Source of the DNA: Laspinema sp. D2d
Lineage (GTDB): Bacteria; Cyanobacteriota; Cyanobacteriia; Cyanobacteriales; Laspinemataceae
Length of the DNA stretch: 44,327 bases
Reading direction: 5' to 3'
Assembly: GCF_025370755.1 (NCBI RefSeq)
Contig: NZ_JAMXFC010000006.1
Coordinates: 208,685 to 253,011, forward strand
The translations under genes and the position numbers were made by a program. The notes under the pieces are model-generated. The model worked only from the letters and a program-made list of their open reading frames with translations, was not told the DNA's origin and made no database searches. Within the stretch, counting starts at the first letter, position 1. Each line of letters opens with the position of its first letter. Below, piece after piece: positions 9,679 to 18,734 of this stretch.

Positions 9679-9719
9679 CGCCCCTACCTCCTGGATTTGG
9701 TGTGAGGGGCGATTTTTTT
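9679..9719 (+). terminator. Rho-independent terminator after aroH
   Basis: cgcccct (9679-9685) pairs with aggggcg (9705-9711), with an acc/ggt extension inside the loop, followed by attttttt. It lies between the convergent aroH and crtR genes and overlaps the crtR stop codon. An alternative longer-range partner (tcgcccctc near 9645) also exists. Confidence 0.75.
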
Positions 9720-10623
9720 AAACTTTTTCGAGTTTGCGATCGCCACGATGTCGGTGATGAAAGCGAATCCCCAGAACAACATCGTACAGGAAACTCCAAA
9801 AATCTTTTCCCTGGAAGATTCCTAGACACAGGGGCGATCCTTTGGCTTCTAAAAGGGGTCGGGTTTCTCGATAAGCGCGCTGGTAATAGTACCAGGGAAT
9901 CGAGGGCCATAGATGATGAATCAGATGGTAATTTTGTCCCAAAATTAGGATATTGAGAATGGGACTGGCATAAATCCGGGCATTTTTCCAGCGATCGCGC
10001 TCTTTAAAAGGTCGATGGGGCAGATAGTCAAAAAACAATCCCAGGGCCAACCCCACCACTAACGCTGGAGAAAACCAAAAATTGAGAATATAGCCCAAAC
10101 AGTCATATTGGCAAGCCACATAGACAATTGTTGCTACAAACAAGCGGCTCAAAAACCATTCCAACAGTTCATATTTCCGCCACAGTCGCCGTTTAAAGAA
10201 AAAGATCTCATGGTAAAAAAACCGCGCCGCAATCAGCCATAGCGGACCCCCCGTCGAAACAAAGTGGTCTGGGTCATTCTCTGGGTCATTGACATTGGCA
10301 TGATGCTGATGATGAACCCGAGTGAACACCGGGAAGGCAAATCCCAGCATTAAGGCGCTGCCATGACCTAGGACAGCATTCATCACGCGATCGCGGTGGG
10401 CCACATTATGGGAGGCATCGTGAATCACTGTCCCCGCCAGATGTAAGGCCAAAACATTCGTACAAAAGCAGCACCATGCGGGCCAGTCTAGCCGCCAGTA
10501 TCCCAAGGTCGAGATCACGATCAAGGCGAGTGCGCCAAAAAACATCAGCAGGGTCGGATTGAAGTCGCCGGGAGGCCCCAGTAACTCTTTCGGAACAGTT
10601 CGGGGCGGCATCGCCTCTGGCAT
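9718..10623 (-). CDS. crtR: Beta-carotene hydroxylase CrtR (membrane fatty-acid-desaturase superfamily)
   Basis: 301 aa with the chosen start. CrtR is a di-iron membrane enzyme that hydroxylates beta-ionone rings, making zeaxanthin and related xanthophylls. The three histidine boxes are HDASH (68-72), HHQHH (104-108) and HLIHH (233-237), spaced between hydrophobic spans. The N-terminal PPGDFNPTLLMFF and the order of boxes fit cyanobacterial CrtR rather than acyl-lipid desaturases (Des). The frame could extend to TTG at 10644, but ATG at 10623 is preferred: aaaggag lies about 11 bases upstream of it. The gene is divergent from pyk. A general desaturase is the alternative, but the length and the motif spacing favour CrtR. 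Confidence 0.88.
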   Translation of the reverse strand: MPEAMPPRTVPKELLGPPGDFNPTLLMFFGALALIVISTLGYWRLDWPAWCCFCTNVLALHLAGTVIHDASHNVAHRDRVMNAVLGHGSALMLGFAFPVFTRVHHQHHANVNDPENDPDHFVSTGGPLWLIAARFFYHEIFFFKRRLWRKYELLEWFLSRLFVATIVYVACQYDCLGYILNFWFSPALVVGLALGLFFDYLPHRPFKERDRWKNARIYASPILNILILGQNYHLIHHLWPSIPWYYYQRAYRETRPLLEAKGSPLCLGIFQGKDFWSFLYDVVLGIRFHHRHRGDRKLEKV

Positions 10624-10931
10624 TGTCGTCGTAACTCCTTTCAACAGATCCTCAAAAAATGTATGATAAGCATTCTTAAATATAAAGTTTTGTGAATCCC
10701 TCAGTCTAATCCTAGGGATTTCTATAAATATTATTTATAGGTTTGAGACTCAATGGTCAATTAGCTGCAACTGTCTTTGAGGGTACAACCAAAAAGCCAG
10801 TCGATACAGTGGACTGCTTTCATCTCTACCACTTTTTCGAGGATTATATTAGGAGTCTTTAGCCGCTAATTTTTTGATGAAACATTACCCTCATCAGCTA
10901 GGGACCTACTTCTACCCCCCCTTGGACCTTC
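10624..10931. promoter_or_regulatory. Divergent crtR/pyk intergenic region with a perfect palindrome
   Basis: The 308-bp region holds the promoters of both genes. At 10722-10740 ctataaata and tattatag-type arms form a perfect 9-bp inverted repeat around a single T, within an AT-rich stretch, which is operator-like. A weaker tgatga...tcatca repeat lies at 10876-10897 just before the pyk start. No -10/-35 assignment is certain. Confidence 0.45.
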
Positions 10932-12713
10932 ATGCAATTGCGAAACTTTCTGCGTCGAACTAAAATAGTCGCCACCATAGGCCCTGCTACCAGTCAGCCG
11001 GACATCCTCCGAGAACTGATTGAAGCCGGTGCAACCACCCTGCGACTCAACTTTTCCCACGGGACCCATGAAGATCATCAGCGAAGCATTCGCTTGATCC
11101 GACAGACCTCCTTTGAACTCAATCAGCCCGTCGGAATTCTCCAAGACCTCCAGGGCCCTAAAATTCGCCTGGGGCAATTTGAGTCCGGGTCAATTTACCT
11201 GCAAAAAGGTGACCCGTTCATTTTGACCAGCCGATTCCTGTCTTGCAACCAAGAAATTGCCTGCGTCACCTATCCCCCCCTCGCCGATGAAGTTCCCGAC
11301 GGGGCCACAATCCTCCTGGATGATGGTCGGGTAGAAATGCGGGTGGAAAAGGTGGACCGCGTAACCCGAGAACTGCACTGTCGCACGGTGGTCGGTGGGA
11401 CCCTCTCCAACAACAAGGGAGTGAACTTCCCCGGGGTCTACCTGTCCATTAAAGCCCTTACGGAAAAAGACCGGGAAGATTTACTCTTTGGACTGGATCA
11501 AGGAGTGGACTGGGTGGCCCTGAGTTTTGTCCGCAATCCCCAGGACATTCTCGAAATTAAAGAACTGATCTCCGCCAGTGGCAAGAACGTGCCGGTGATT
11601 GCCAAAATTGAAAAGCACGAAGCGGTGGAACAAATGGAAGCCATTCTCCCGTTATGTGATGGGATTATGGTGGCACGGGGGGATCTGGGTGTGGAAATTC
11701 CCGCTGAGGAAGTCCCGATTGTCCAAAAACGCTTGATTGCCACCTGCAACCGTTTGGGGATTCCGGTGATTACGGCAACCCAAATGTTGGACAGTATGGT
11801 GCATAGCCCCCGGGCTACTCGTGCGGAGATTTCTGACGTAGCCAATGCCATCCTGGATGGCACGGATGCGGTGATGCTCTCCAATGAAACTGCTGTCGGG
11901 AAACATCCCATTGAGGCGGTGGCGACAATGGCCCGGATTGCCTGTCGTATTGAACATGATCAGACGATCGGTCAAGGTTCGGCTTACGATCGCAGTCGTT
12001 CGATTCCCAATGCCATTAGTCAAGCGGTGGTCAAAATTGCCCAACAACTCGATGCCGGGGCCATTATGACCCTGACCAAATCCGGGGCCACTGCCCGGAA
12101 TGTCTCGAAGTTTCGGCCCCAAACTCCAATTCTGGCGGTGACTCCTCATGTGGATGTGGCCCGACAGTTGCAATTGGTTTGGGGGGTTAAACCTTTGTTA
12201 GTTTTAGATTTACCCTCCACGGGACAAACGTTCCAAGCGGCGATTAATGTAGCCCTGGAAAAAACCCTGCTGCAAGAGGGGGATTTGGTCGTGATGACCG
12301 CTGGGACGCTGCAAGGAGTTTCGGGTTCGACAGACCTGGTTAAGGTGGAAGTCGTGACGGCGGTACTCGGTAAGGGGATCGGTCTGGGTCAAGGTGCGGT
12401 GAGTGGTCGGGCCCGAGTGGCTCAGACGGCCCTAGATGTGGGCAACTTTGGTCCGGGGGAAATTTTGGTAGCCCCGCGCACTAATGCCGATTATATTGAT
12501 GCGATTCGCAAAGCGTCGGGAATTGTGACGGAGGATGATAGTTTGACTTCTCATGCCGCCGTGATCGGTTTACGGTTAGGGGTTCCAGTCATTGTGGGAG
12601 TCAAGAATGCCACGAAGTTGATTCGAGAAGGGGCAATTCTAACGATGGATATGGAACGCGGGTTGGTTTACTCCGGTGCGATGTCCCAAGCGGATACAGT
12701 TTTAACAACGTGA
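10932..12713 (+). CDS. pyk: Pyruvate kinase with C-terminal PEP-utilizing domain
   Basis: 593 aa. It catalyses PEP + ADP to pyruvate + ATP in glycolysis. The N-terminus RRTKIVATIGPATSQPDIL and LRLNFSHGTHEDH start the TIM barrel. The catalytic Lys lies in VIAKIEKHEAV, the Mg-binding region in VARGDLGVEIP, and the family signature in VITATQMLDSM followed by AILDGTDAVMLSNETAVGKHP. A C-domain with the allosteric region follows. The last roughly 110 residues form an extra phosphohistidine-type domain (GEILVAPRTNADY, EDDSLTSHAAVIGL, VPVIVGVKNAT), as in many cyanobacterial and Bacillus-type enzymes; this makes it longer than the roughly 470-aa core form. Its start at 10932 has only a weak ribosome-binding site. 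Confidence 0.97.
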   Translation: MQLRNFLRRTKIVATIGPATSQPDILRELIEAGATTLRLNFSHGTHEDHQRSIRLIRQTSFELNQPVGILQDLQGPKIRLGQFESGSIYLQKGDPFILTSRFLSCNQEIACVTYPPLADEVPDGATILLDDGRVEMRVEKVDRVTRELHCRTVVGGTLSNNKGVNFPGVYLSIKALTEKDREDLLFGLDQGVDWVALSFVRNPQDILEIKELISASGKNVPVIAKIEKHEAVEQMEAILPLCDGIMVARGDLGVEIPAEEVPIVQKRLIATCNRLGIPVITATQMLDSMVHSPRATRAEISDVANAILDGTDAVMLSNETAVGKHPIEAVATMARIACRIEHDQTIGQGSAYDRSRSIPNAISQAVVKIAQQLDAGAIMTLTKSGATARNVSKFRPQTPILAVTPHVDVARQLQLVWGVKPLLVLDLPSTGQTFQAAINVALEKTLLQEGDLVVMTAGTLQGVSGSTDLVKVEVVTAVLGKGIGLGQGAVSGRARVAQTALDVGNFGPGEILVAPRTNADYIDAIRKASGIVTEDDSLTSHAAVIGLRLGVPVIVGVKNATKLIREGAILTMDMERGLVYSGAMSQADTVLTT

Positions 12714-13170
12714 TGAAAGGGGATTTAGGGACTGGTGGAAGTCTGAAGGATTTAGGGGGAAGGGTCGGCGGATCACCCCCTTGAGGTCTGGGCGGGTTAA
12801 AGTATGCGGACGAGTTCTTTGTTGTTGTCTCTATCTTTTGGATGGATGCTGCTTTTAAATGCCCGATCGCCTGGATGATTTCTGGATGTGGAGATGCGGT
12901 TGGGATTGCGGGAACGGAGACGATCGCCCGGTTGTGCTCAGGCATAGACTGACAACGGGATCAAGATGTGCGATCGCCTCCGCACCCCCTGCGGGCTGTC
13001 CTTGGATACTTTGAGTTTCAAACCCCCTTCAACTAGCGGCGATCGCTGAGTATCACTGAAAGTAAATTTTTTTCAAATCAAGGGCTAAAAAGTCCGGTCT
13101 CTCCTCAGCAAACGCGCCAAGATGAGGTATAGATAAATAAGCGTGCTAAAAATTAAATATTGACACCGCA
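12714..13170. other. Intergenic region pyk to ribbon-helix-helix-type gene
   Basis: 457 bp with several HIP1-like gatcgc sites but no convincing gene. Reverse-strand frames here are proline-rich and overlap the pyk end. No T-tailed terminator for pyk was seen. The AT-rich stretch 13128-13160 (agataaataagcg...aaattaaatattgac) is the likely promoter of the next gene. Confidence 0.5.
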
Positions 13171-13398
13171 ATGCCCAAACATCAGTTTAATCTGAATCTG
13201 TCAACTAGCTTGATGAATGCCATGAGTACCAAGGCCAAAGCAGACGGGATCAGCCTAGAGGACCTCGCGCTATCGGCTATTTCCGAGTATGTGGGCTATA
13301 CGCCTTTAGCACCCAAAGCTGCTCTCGATAAGCGACTGGTGGTGATGGAAACTCGGATTGCCAAGCTGGAGGCATCCTTGGGGGAATCAGTCGCCTGA
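13171..13398 (+). CDS. Small ribbon-helix-helix-like protein (N-terminal half of a frameshifted gene?)
   Basis: 75 aa. The N-terminus (FNLNLSTSLMNAMSTKAKADG) has the beta-strand then helix look of ribbon-helix-helix/CopG-type DNA-binding proteins or antitoxins. The second half (LDKRLVVMETRIAKLEASLG) is a short coiled coil. It stops at TGA 13396 immediately after a run of five G (13380-13384). Directly beyond, in the -1 frame, a helix-turn-helix-like stretch continues to 13586. The two parts together look like one protein of about 137 aa. Whether this short form is functional alone is unclear. No strong Shine-Dalgarno is present. Confidence 0.6.
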   Translation: MPKHQFNLNLSTSLMNAMSTKAKADGISLEDLALSAISEYVGYTPLAPKAALDKRLVVMETRIAKLEASLGESVA

Positions 13399-13586
13399 CT
13401 GGTGTTCCCACCAGTCAGGCACTCCCTCCTCTCACCCAACTGCAATTAGCTAGACGCTTTGGGATCAACCCCTCTAGTGTCTCTCGGCAAAAAAACAAGC
13501 CCAATTTCTGCGATTGGACTCGGGATAAAGATCCAGATGGAGTCAGTTGGCTCCATAAGAAGGGTAAGTTTTACCCACAAGTGTAG
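13371..13586 (+). pseudogene. Out-of-frame C-terminal half with HTH-like motif
   Basis: In the frame one base behind the preceding gene, a continuous reading frame without its own ATG runs from about 13371 to TAG at 13584. It contains LTQLQLARRFGINPSSVSRQ, a helix-turn-helix-like motif, and then DWTRDKDPDGVSW and GKFYPQV. Its protein-like composition and position argue that it was, or is, the C-terminal half of the gene starting at 13171, separated by a one-base shift near the G5 run (13380-13384). It could be a true inactivating frameshift, a sequencing indel or, less likely, programmed frameshifting. Confidence 0.65.
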
Positions 13587-13637
13587 AACAAGGTGAGAAT
13601 AAATTCAGGAGATCGGTTTGAGATTATTCAATAGGGC

Positions 13638-13670
13638 AATAAAAGCGCGATTCTTATCGCGCTTTTATTT
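13638..13670. terminator. Bidirectional terminator hairpin
   Basis: aataaaagcgcgat (13638-13651) and its exact complement (13656-13669) form a perfect 14-bp stem with a tctt loop. The A/T ends give a T tail on both strands. It sits between convergent genes, and the stop codon of the CocE-type hydrolase (13665-13667) lies inside the stem. Confidence 0.85.
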
Positions 13671-15605
13671 TGGAGTCATGATGGGTAAGTCGATATGGGA
13701 GGGGTAGATGGTGTTCCGATGTAGGGTGAGGGTAGCGTTTCCTTGGGCGGGATATCGGGCAAAGGTGTCAGCATCATGACCGGCGATCGCCACCCGCAGG
13801 CGATGTCCTTTCTCAATGCGCACGGAGGTGGGTAATAAGTCAAAGGATAGTTCCATGACTTCTCCGGGTTCTTGGGGTTGGCCGTCTTGTCGCGTAAAAG
13901 AATGGTAGGGTCCAAACACCGCATAGGGCGGGTTTTCTGGAGAAATCTGCCGATGCAGCGATCGCAATTGTCCTTCTGTAATATATAGAACTTCCCCCTG
14001 ATCATCCACCTCTTCCAAATATACATAAAATGCCCCATCGTTGACATTAGAACTCACATAAAATGTAATCACCGGATGCCCAGTAATTTCCACCGCTTCA
14101 ACAAGGGGATTGCTTGTATAGGTCAGTAATTTTTCGTCTTCCCTAACTCGGTCATTATATATGACATCTTTTCCCCCAGCTTTGGTATGCCAGCGGTTCT
14201 GGGTGCCGGTGGTGGCCTCGAAGTTCACCGCATAGTCATCCGTCCCCGCTTCCGTTTGGGGTGCAGCTTGGGTCAAACTGTTGTCCTCGCCAAAATACCA
14301 GGATTGGGAGACAATGCCTTGGGGCGGCCAAACTGGGGTAGTCTTCCATTGATCTTCTCCCATTGTGTAATAGCGGATTTCTCGGGTAATCGGAGGGCGA
14401 TCGCTCTCGTCTTTCAGATAGGTATCAAAAAACTCTAATAATTCTTCAATTTGTTCATACAGAGGCGGGTCCGGAGACAGATCCGCCGGTTGATAGGGGC
14501 TGGCATCTTCCGTCCCGCCATGATTCCAGGCACCGATAACGACTTTTTGGGGATTACGATAAGTGAGGAATCGACTGATTGCCCCATTCGCGGTTCCGGC
14601 ATCTAACCAACTGGCAATACTAAATATAGGAACTTGGGAACGAGAAATTTCTTCTTGGAAGCGGTAGGGGCTGAAGTCTTGAATGGTTATCCCCGTTGTA
14701 CCATAGCGATCATTGCGATAGGTGATAGTTTGGGCGGCTGCATATACATCCAGATTGGAGCTGCGATCGCGGATGGCTTCCGCTTGTAGGGTCCCATCGC
14801 GATCGGCATCCACAGGTTTTGCCCCGGTAATCACCACTTTTAGACCCTCACACATTGCCCCTTCTAGTTGTTCCATTAAACAAACAAAATTACTATCATT
14901 GGCATCTAATCGTCGATTATTTTCACTCCAACGCTGGACAAACCATTCATTAAAAATACCGCCAGGAAAGGCGAGTTGAGTGTAAGGATCAAAGTCATTA
15001 AACCGAGGGGCGATCGCTTGGACGGCGGGATGATTTAATCTGCCTAAAAATTCCGTGGCATTGCCAGCATAAGAGGTTCCATAGCTGCCAACTTTGCCAT
15101 TCGACCAAGGTTGGGCAATAATCCAATCTACTATTTCTCCATAGTCTTGAATTTCATCCGGGGACCAAGGATAAATTTGACTTCCGAAGGAAGAACCCGT
15201 CCCCCTAGCATCGACTAAAACTAAGGCATATCCCGCATTATTTGCCAGTTGTGCCTCGGGATAATTCGGGTCAAATTCGGGAAAATAGCCCATAATTCCT
15301 AGCGATCGCCAGTAGCGGTCCATCCGCATCAGGGTGGGTATTTTTTCATCTGGGTTTAATTGTTTGGGCAACCAGATATCAATCGCAACTTTAACCCCAT
15401 CGCGCATGGTTACATACAAAGCTTGGTTGCTGGGGTAACGGGATGAATCCAGGTTTTCTACGCCGATTACTCCCGATAAAGGGGAGACTTTTGCCCAGGT
15501 TTCTCCGACGGGTTCCAGTCCGAAAATTAGGCTAAACATAAGGGAGAGGGTAAAGAGTAGGGGGCGATACCCTCTGGGTTTATACCATCTCCGTTGATCG
15601 TTCAT
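13665..15605 (-). CDS. CocE/NonD-family hydrolase (peptidase S15-like), exported
   Basis: 646 aa. The N-terminal segment (residues about 14-38, PLLFTLSLMFSLIFGL then ETWAK) is a signal peptide, so the enzyme is probably periplasmic or secreted. The alpha/beta hydrolase domain has the S15 features VTMRDGVKVAIDIWLP, VLVDARGTGSSFG, and the nucleophile S178 in GSYGTSYAGN. The triad is completed by the Asp in ASWLDAGTAN and the His in GAWNHGGTED. The C-terminal jelly-roll X-Pro dipeptidyl-peptidase domain follows (HPVITFYVSSNVNDGAFYVY, GHRLRVAIAGHDAD). The family hydrolyses acyl esters, glutaryl-type amides or X-Pro peptides; substrate is not predictable. It ends in a strong hairpin and is a single-gene unit. 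Confidence 0.92.
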   Translation of the reverse strand: MNDQRRWYKPRGYRPLLFTLSLMFSLIFGLEPVGETWAKVSPLSGVIGVENLDSSRYPSNQALYVTMRDGVKVAIDIWLPKQLNPDEKIPTLMRMDRYWRSLGIMGYFPEFDPNYPEAQLANNAGYALVLVDARGTGSSFGSQIYPWSPDEIQDYGEIVDWIIAQPWSNGKVGSYGTSYAGNATEFLGRLNHPAVQAIAPRFNDFDPYTQLAFPGGIFNEWFVQRWSENNRRLDANDSNFVCLMEQLEGAMCEGLKVVITGAKPVDADRDGTLQAEAIRDRSSNLDVYAAAQTITYRNDRYGTTGITIQDFSPYRFQEEISRSQVPIFSIASWLDAGTANGAISRFLTYRNPQKVVIGAWNHGGTEDASPYQPADLSPDPPLYEQIEELLEFFDTYLKDESDRPPITREIRYYTMGEDQWKTTPVWPPQGIVSQSWYFGEDNSLTQAAPQTEAGTDDYAVNFEATTGTQNRWHTKAGGKDVIYNDRVREDEKLLTYTSNPLVEAVEITGHPVITFYVSSNVNDGAFYVYLEEVDDQGEVLYITEGQLRSLHRQISPENPPYAVFGPYHSFTRQDGQPQEPGEVMELSFDLLPTSVRIEKGHRLRVAIAGHDADTFARYPAQGNATLTLHRNTIYPSHIDLPIMTPK

Positions 15606-16108
15606 GGAGGACTATTTTTATAGACTGCACTGTTTCTATTTTAAACGGCAGTTGTGATTCTGGGGATGCGGAAGTTTTGGGGGATTTAAAGGGAAAATTG
15701 AGGCAGAAGGGTGGGAGAAAGGGAATACCTGAGACTGATGTCCGTTAGCGGCGATCGCTACGGATGCCGGAGGAAATTAATGGAGTAAATTTGGGGGATG
15801 GACAAGTGCCCCACCCACAGCATTCCCCGTCATGCCTTTTTTCTCTGAAATCGAATCAATTACGAGTCACTGTCCCGAAAATTTGTCACTTTGTCCCAAG
15901 TCAGCTATAAACTAAATAAATTCATGTCCTAGGACAGGGGTACAGTTTTAGACCCCAGGGACAAGAAACCGGGTTTTTATCCCGACGGATTGCTAAACCC
16001 TAAAAAGTTTGTAAAAAATCCCGGTTTCCAATTTTTATAGTACCAAAGTCCTAGGGACTGCTTGCCACGAGATACCCAAATCAATGCTGAAATTACCTGG
16101 AACTCCAA
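15606..16108. other. Intergenic region with an inverted pair of the aaaccggg repeat
   Basis: 503 bp upstream of both the CocE-type gene and the UMF1-type gene. At 15964-15978 agaaaccgggttttt and at 16014-16029 aaaaatcccggtttcc form an inverted pair about 50 bp apart, members of the dispersed repeat seen elsewhere. No coding region is supportable. Promoters for both genes must lie here but are not clear. Confidence 0.55.
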
Positions 16109-17434
16109 ATGTTAAACAATAAAAAGCAAATATTCGGCTGGGTGATGTATGACTGGGCAAATTCTGCCTATGTTACGACGGTATTGGTTGCTTTGTTACC
16201 GCCATATTTTGCCGCCATCGTCGTTCCGGAAGCAGGGGTAAATATAGGGGGGACCTATTTCACTGCTGAGTCAATTTGGGCCTTGATGATTAGTTTTTCC
16301 GCTTTCGTTATGTTTATTTTTGCTCCAATCTTAGGAGCAATTTCTGATTTTTCTGCTGCCAAAAAACGCTTTTTAATGTTGTTTTGCTATGGAGGAAGTT
16401 TAGCGACAGTCGCCCTGGTTTTTTCGAGTTCCGGGGATATCTTACAGACGATGATATTGTTTGTCATCGCTCAAATTTGTTTTGTGGGGTCGAATATTTT
16501 TTACGATGCTTTTCTCCCCCAAATTGCTTCAGATGACCAAATCGATTGGGTTTCTGGAAAAGGGTTTGCTTATGGATATGTGGGAGGGGGACTGCAATTG
16601 GCCCTGTCTCTGGGATTAGTCACGGGACATAATGCCCTTGGAATTTCCCAGGAACTTGCTGTTCGACTGGCGATCGCAATGGCAGGGTTATGGTGGGGTG
16701 GATTTGCGATTATTACCTTTTTAAATGTGCAAGAAGAACCTCCAGTGGAATCCTTACCTACCGCTTATCAACATTTGCCCAAATGGAGGGCTTATACCGA
16801 AGTAGGTGTCATCAGAATTCTGGTCACCCTCCGCAAAGTCAAGCAGTTTAAACACCTGTTATTATTTCTGATTGCCTACTTGCTTTATAACAATGGGATT
16901 CAAACGGTCATGGCAATGGCAACTATCTATGGACAACAAGAAATCGGGCTGGGAACTACAACCTTAATGGTGACGTTACTATTCATTCAATTTGTCAGCG
17001 TTTTTGGGGCATTAGGATTTAGTAAACTAGCCGAACAAGTGACGGCAAAAAAAGCATTAATGCTGAGTTTAGTCGGCTGGTGTCTGGTAATTGTTTACGC
17101 CTATTTTTTGACTAATGCTACAGAATATTTTATTTTAGGAGGAATTGTCGGCCTTGTACAGGGGGGGTCTCAAGCCCTCAGTCGCTCGTTTTATGGGGCA
17201 ATGATTCCCATTCATGCCTCAGCGGAATTTTATGGATTTTACTCAGTTTTTACCAAAGGTTCGGCTATTTTAGGCCCGTTAACCTTTGCGGCGATCGGGT
17301 TGATTACTGGCAGCAATCGTCTTGCTATTTTAGGGGTAATTATCTTTTTCATTTCGGGACTTATTTTGTTAGCCTTGGTGGATGTAGACCGGGCAAAAGA
17401 AGCTAGAAATTCGGTGGTATTTAGCCGGGATTAA
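16109..17434 (+). CDS. MFS transporter, UMF1 (Atg22-like) family
   Basis: 441 aa with about 11-12 hydrophobic spans. The N-terminal signature GWVMYDWANSAYVTTVLVALLPPYF is diagnostic of the UMF1/Atg22-like branch of the major facilitator superfamily. The first cytoplasmic loop holds GAISDFSAAKKR, an MFS motif-A variant, and later the GGSQALSRSFYGAMIP segment is typical of the branch. It is an inner-membrane transporter, and related eukaryotic Atg22 exports amino acids from vacuoles. The bacterial substrate is unknown. Codons and composition match the neighbours. It is followed by two small GC-rich hairpins and then, 236 bp later, the Rieske oxygenase gene on the same strand. Confidence 0.93.
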   Translation: MLNNKKQIFGWVMYDWANSAYVTTVLVALLPPYFAAIVVPEAGVNIGGTYFTAESIWALMISFSAFVMFIFAPILGAISDFSAAKKRFLMLFCYGGSLATVALVFSSSGDILQTMILFVIAQICFVGSNIFYDAFLPQIASDDQIDWVSGKGFAYGYVGGGLQLALSLGLVTGHNALGISQELAVRLAIAMAGLWWGGFAIITFLNVQEEPPVESLPTAYQHLPKWRAYTEVGVIRILVTLRKVKQFKHLLLFLIAYLLYNNGIQTVMAMATIYGQQEIGLGTTTLMVTLLFIQFVSVFGALGFSKLAEQVTAKKALMLSLVGWCLVIVYAYFLTNATEYFILGGIVGLVQGGSQALSRSFYGAMIPIHASAEFYGFYSVFTKGSAILGPLTFAAIGLITGSNRLAILGVIIFFISGLILLALVDVDRAKEARNSVVFSRD

Positions 17435-17445
17435 AAGGATGCCCA

Positions 17446-17493
17446 CACCCTCAAGGGTGGAGGCTCACAGGATGAAGCCCGCCTGCGCGGGCT
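17446..17493. repeat. Two short GC-rich hairpins after the UMF1 gene
   Basis: caccct-ca-agggtg (17446-17459) and agcccgc-ctgc-gcgggct (17476-17493) are perfect 6- and 7-bp stems. No T tail follows, so they are probably a mobile palindromic repeat or an mRNA-end stabiliser rather than a classical terminator. Confidence 0.5.
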
Positions 17494-17670
17494 AAGAGAG
17501 AAACTGGATTTTAACAGCCAGATTTGGTATTCACTGAAATTGGGGTAATCATGCTCCTAAATTCTACTTTGAAGTGCAGTGCATAGCGACATTTAAGCCT
17601 AAAAATGTTATAATCAAAGCGTCAAACCTTCAAAATTTTTCCTGGAGTAACCGTTAGTAATTTCCCAATT

Positions 17671-18654
17671 ATGAACATTGATCCGATTTTAAAGAATGAT
17701 TGGCACCCGGTGGCGGCAGTGCGTGATTTACCACCGGAAACCATCACCCCAGTGCGCTTATTGGGAGAAGAATTGCTGCTGTGGCAGTCGGGCGATCGCA
17801 TCCTGGCATGGCAAGATATCTGTCCTCACCGGGGTGCAAGACTTTCTCAGGGCAAAGTGTGCGGAGATACCCTCGTTTGTCCTTATCATGGATTAGCCTA
17901 TAATCCCGAGGGCCAATGCGTTTTAATTCCCGCCTATTCTACCCCCAAACCCCCTCTCAATATGCGGGCTAAAGCCTATTATTGTGTCGAACGCTATGGA
18001 TTAGTTTGGGTAAATTTAGGTGAACCCCAAGAAGCACTCTCTTTAGATAAAATTCCTCCATTTTTAGAGTGGGATGATGCCAAATTTCGTAAATTTTTAT
18101 GCGGTCCCTTCCGGTATGAATCCAGTGGGTGGCGGGCGATGGAAAATTTTATTGATGTTTCCCATTTCCCCTTTGTCCATGATGGATTTCTCGGGGATAT
18201 CAATCATACCGAAGTAGGAAATTATGAGGTAAAAACTGATGAGGAAGGTATCAGTTTAAACAACCTAAAGGTTTGGCAACCAGACCCGGATGGGACTGGG
18301 ATTGGGGGTGAAGTGACTTACAATTATCGCATCTGGCGTCCTTTAACCGCATCCTTTGCCAAAGCAGCACAAGGGGGAAAATTGGGACTATTTTTTACTA
18401 TTACTCCCTTAGAGGAAGAAGTCTGTTTAGGGTGGATGTGGATTGCCATGAATTACGGACAGGATATCCCGGAGGAAGCGTTGCGGCAGTTTCAAGAAAC
18501 CGTGGTTCAGCAAGATATCCCCATTGTGGAATCCCAACGTCCCAAACGGTTGCCCCTGGATTTAGCAGCAGAGGTGCATTTAGCTTGTGATCAATCGGCG
18601 ATCGCTTACCGCAAATGGCTCAAACGCTTAGGCGTTACTTATGGTACTGTATAA
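17671..18654 (+). CDS. Rieske non-heme iron oxygenase (aromatic ring-hydroxylating, alpha subunit type)
   Basis: 327 aa. The Rieske 2Fe-2S centre is C51-P-H53 (ICPHRGARL) and C70-PY-H73 (LVCPYHGLAYNPEG). The mononuclear iron site fits N159-x2-D162-x2-H165-x4-H170 (NFIDVSHFPFVHDG). This is the single-subunit oxygenase layout of the VanA/PaO-like branch, which demethylates or oxygenates aromatic or tetrapyrrole substrates with an external reductase. The substrate cannot be assigned. There is no membrane span at the C-terminus, unlike plant pheophorbide a oxygenase. No reductase gene lies adjacent, so electrons probably come from a general ferredoxin (inference). The gene ends with a 10-bp hairpin before a convergent gene. 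Confidence 0.9.
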   Translation: MNIDPILKNDWHPVAAVRDLPPETITPVRLLGEELLLWQSGDRILAWQDICPHRGARLSQGKVCGDTLVCPYHGLAYNPEGQCVLIPAYSTPKPPLNMRAKAYYCVERYGLVWVNLGEPQEALSLDKIPPFLEWDDAKFRKFLCGPFRYESSGWRAMENFIDVSHFPFVHDGFLGDINHTEVGNYEVKTDEEGISLNNLKVWQPDPDGTGIGGEVTYNYRIWRPLTASFAKAAQGGKLGLFFTITPLEEEVCLGWMWIAMNYGQDIPEEALRQFQETVVQQDIPIVESQRPKRLPLDLAAEVHLACDQSAIAYRKWLKRLGVTYGTV

Positions 18655-18661
18655 ATCAGAA

Positions 18662-18688
18662 TCGGGATGCAACATTGCTGCATCCCGA
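18662..18688. terminator. Hairpin between convergent genes
   Basis: tcgggatgca (18662-18671) and tgcatcccga (18679-18688) make a perfect 10-bp stem with a 7-base loop. There is no long T tail on either strand, so it is a putative rather than certain terminator. Confidence 0.5.
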
Positions 18689-18734
18689 CTCCGGAAAAAT
18701 TCTAATCAAAGTGAGGGGAGGACCCCAGGGCAAA

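Noticed and set aside
10866-12392. Several reverse-strand frames inside pyk
   Set aside because: They overlap an unmistakable pyruvate kinase and have no family-like sequence.
12601-12945. Reverse-strand 114-codon frame at the pyk end
   Set aside because: Proline-rich, overlaps the pyk 3' end, and shows no motifs or ribosome-binding site.
13380-13384. Programmed -1 frameshifting at the G run
   Set aside because: No classical slippery heptamer or clear downstream stem was found, so a mutation or sequencing indel is more likely. It is kept only as an open alternative.
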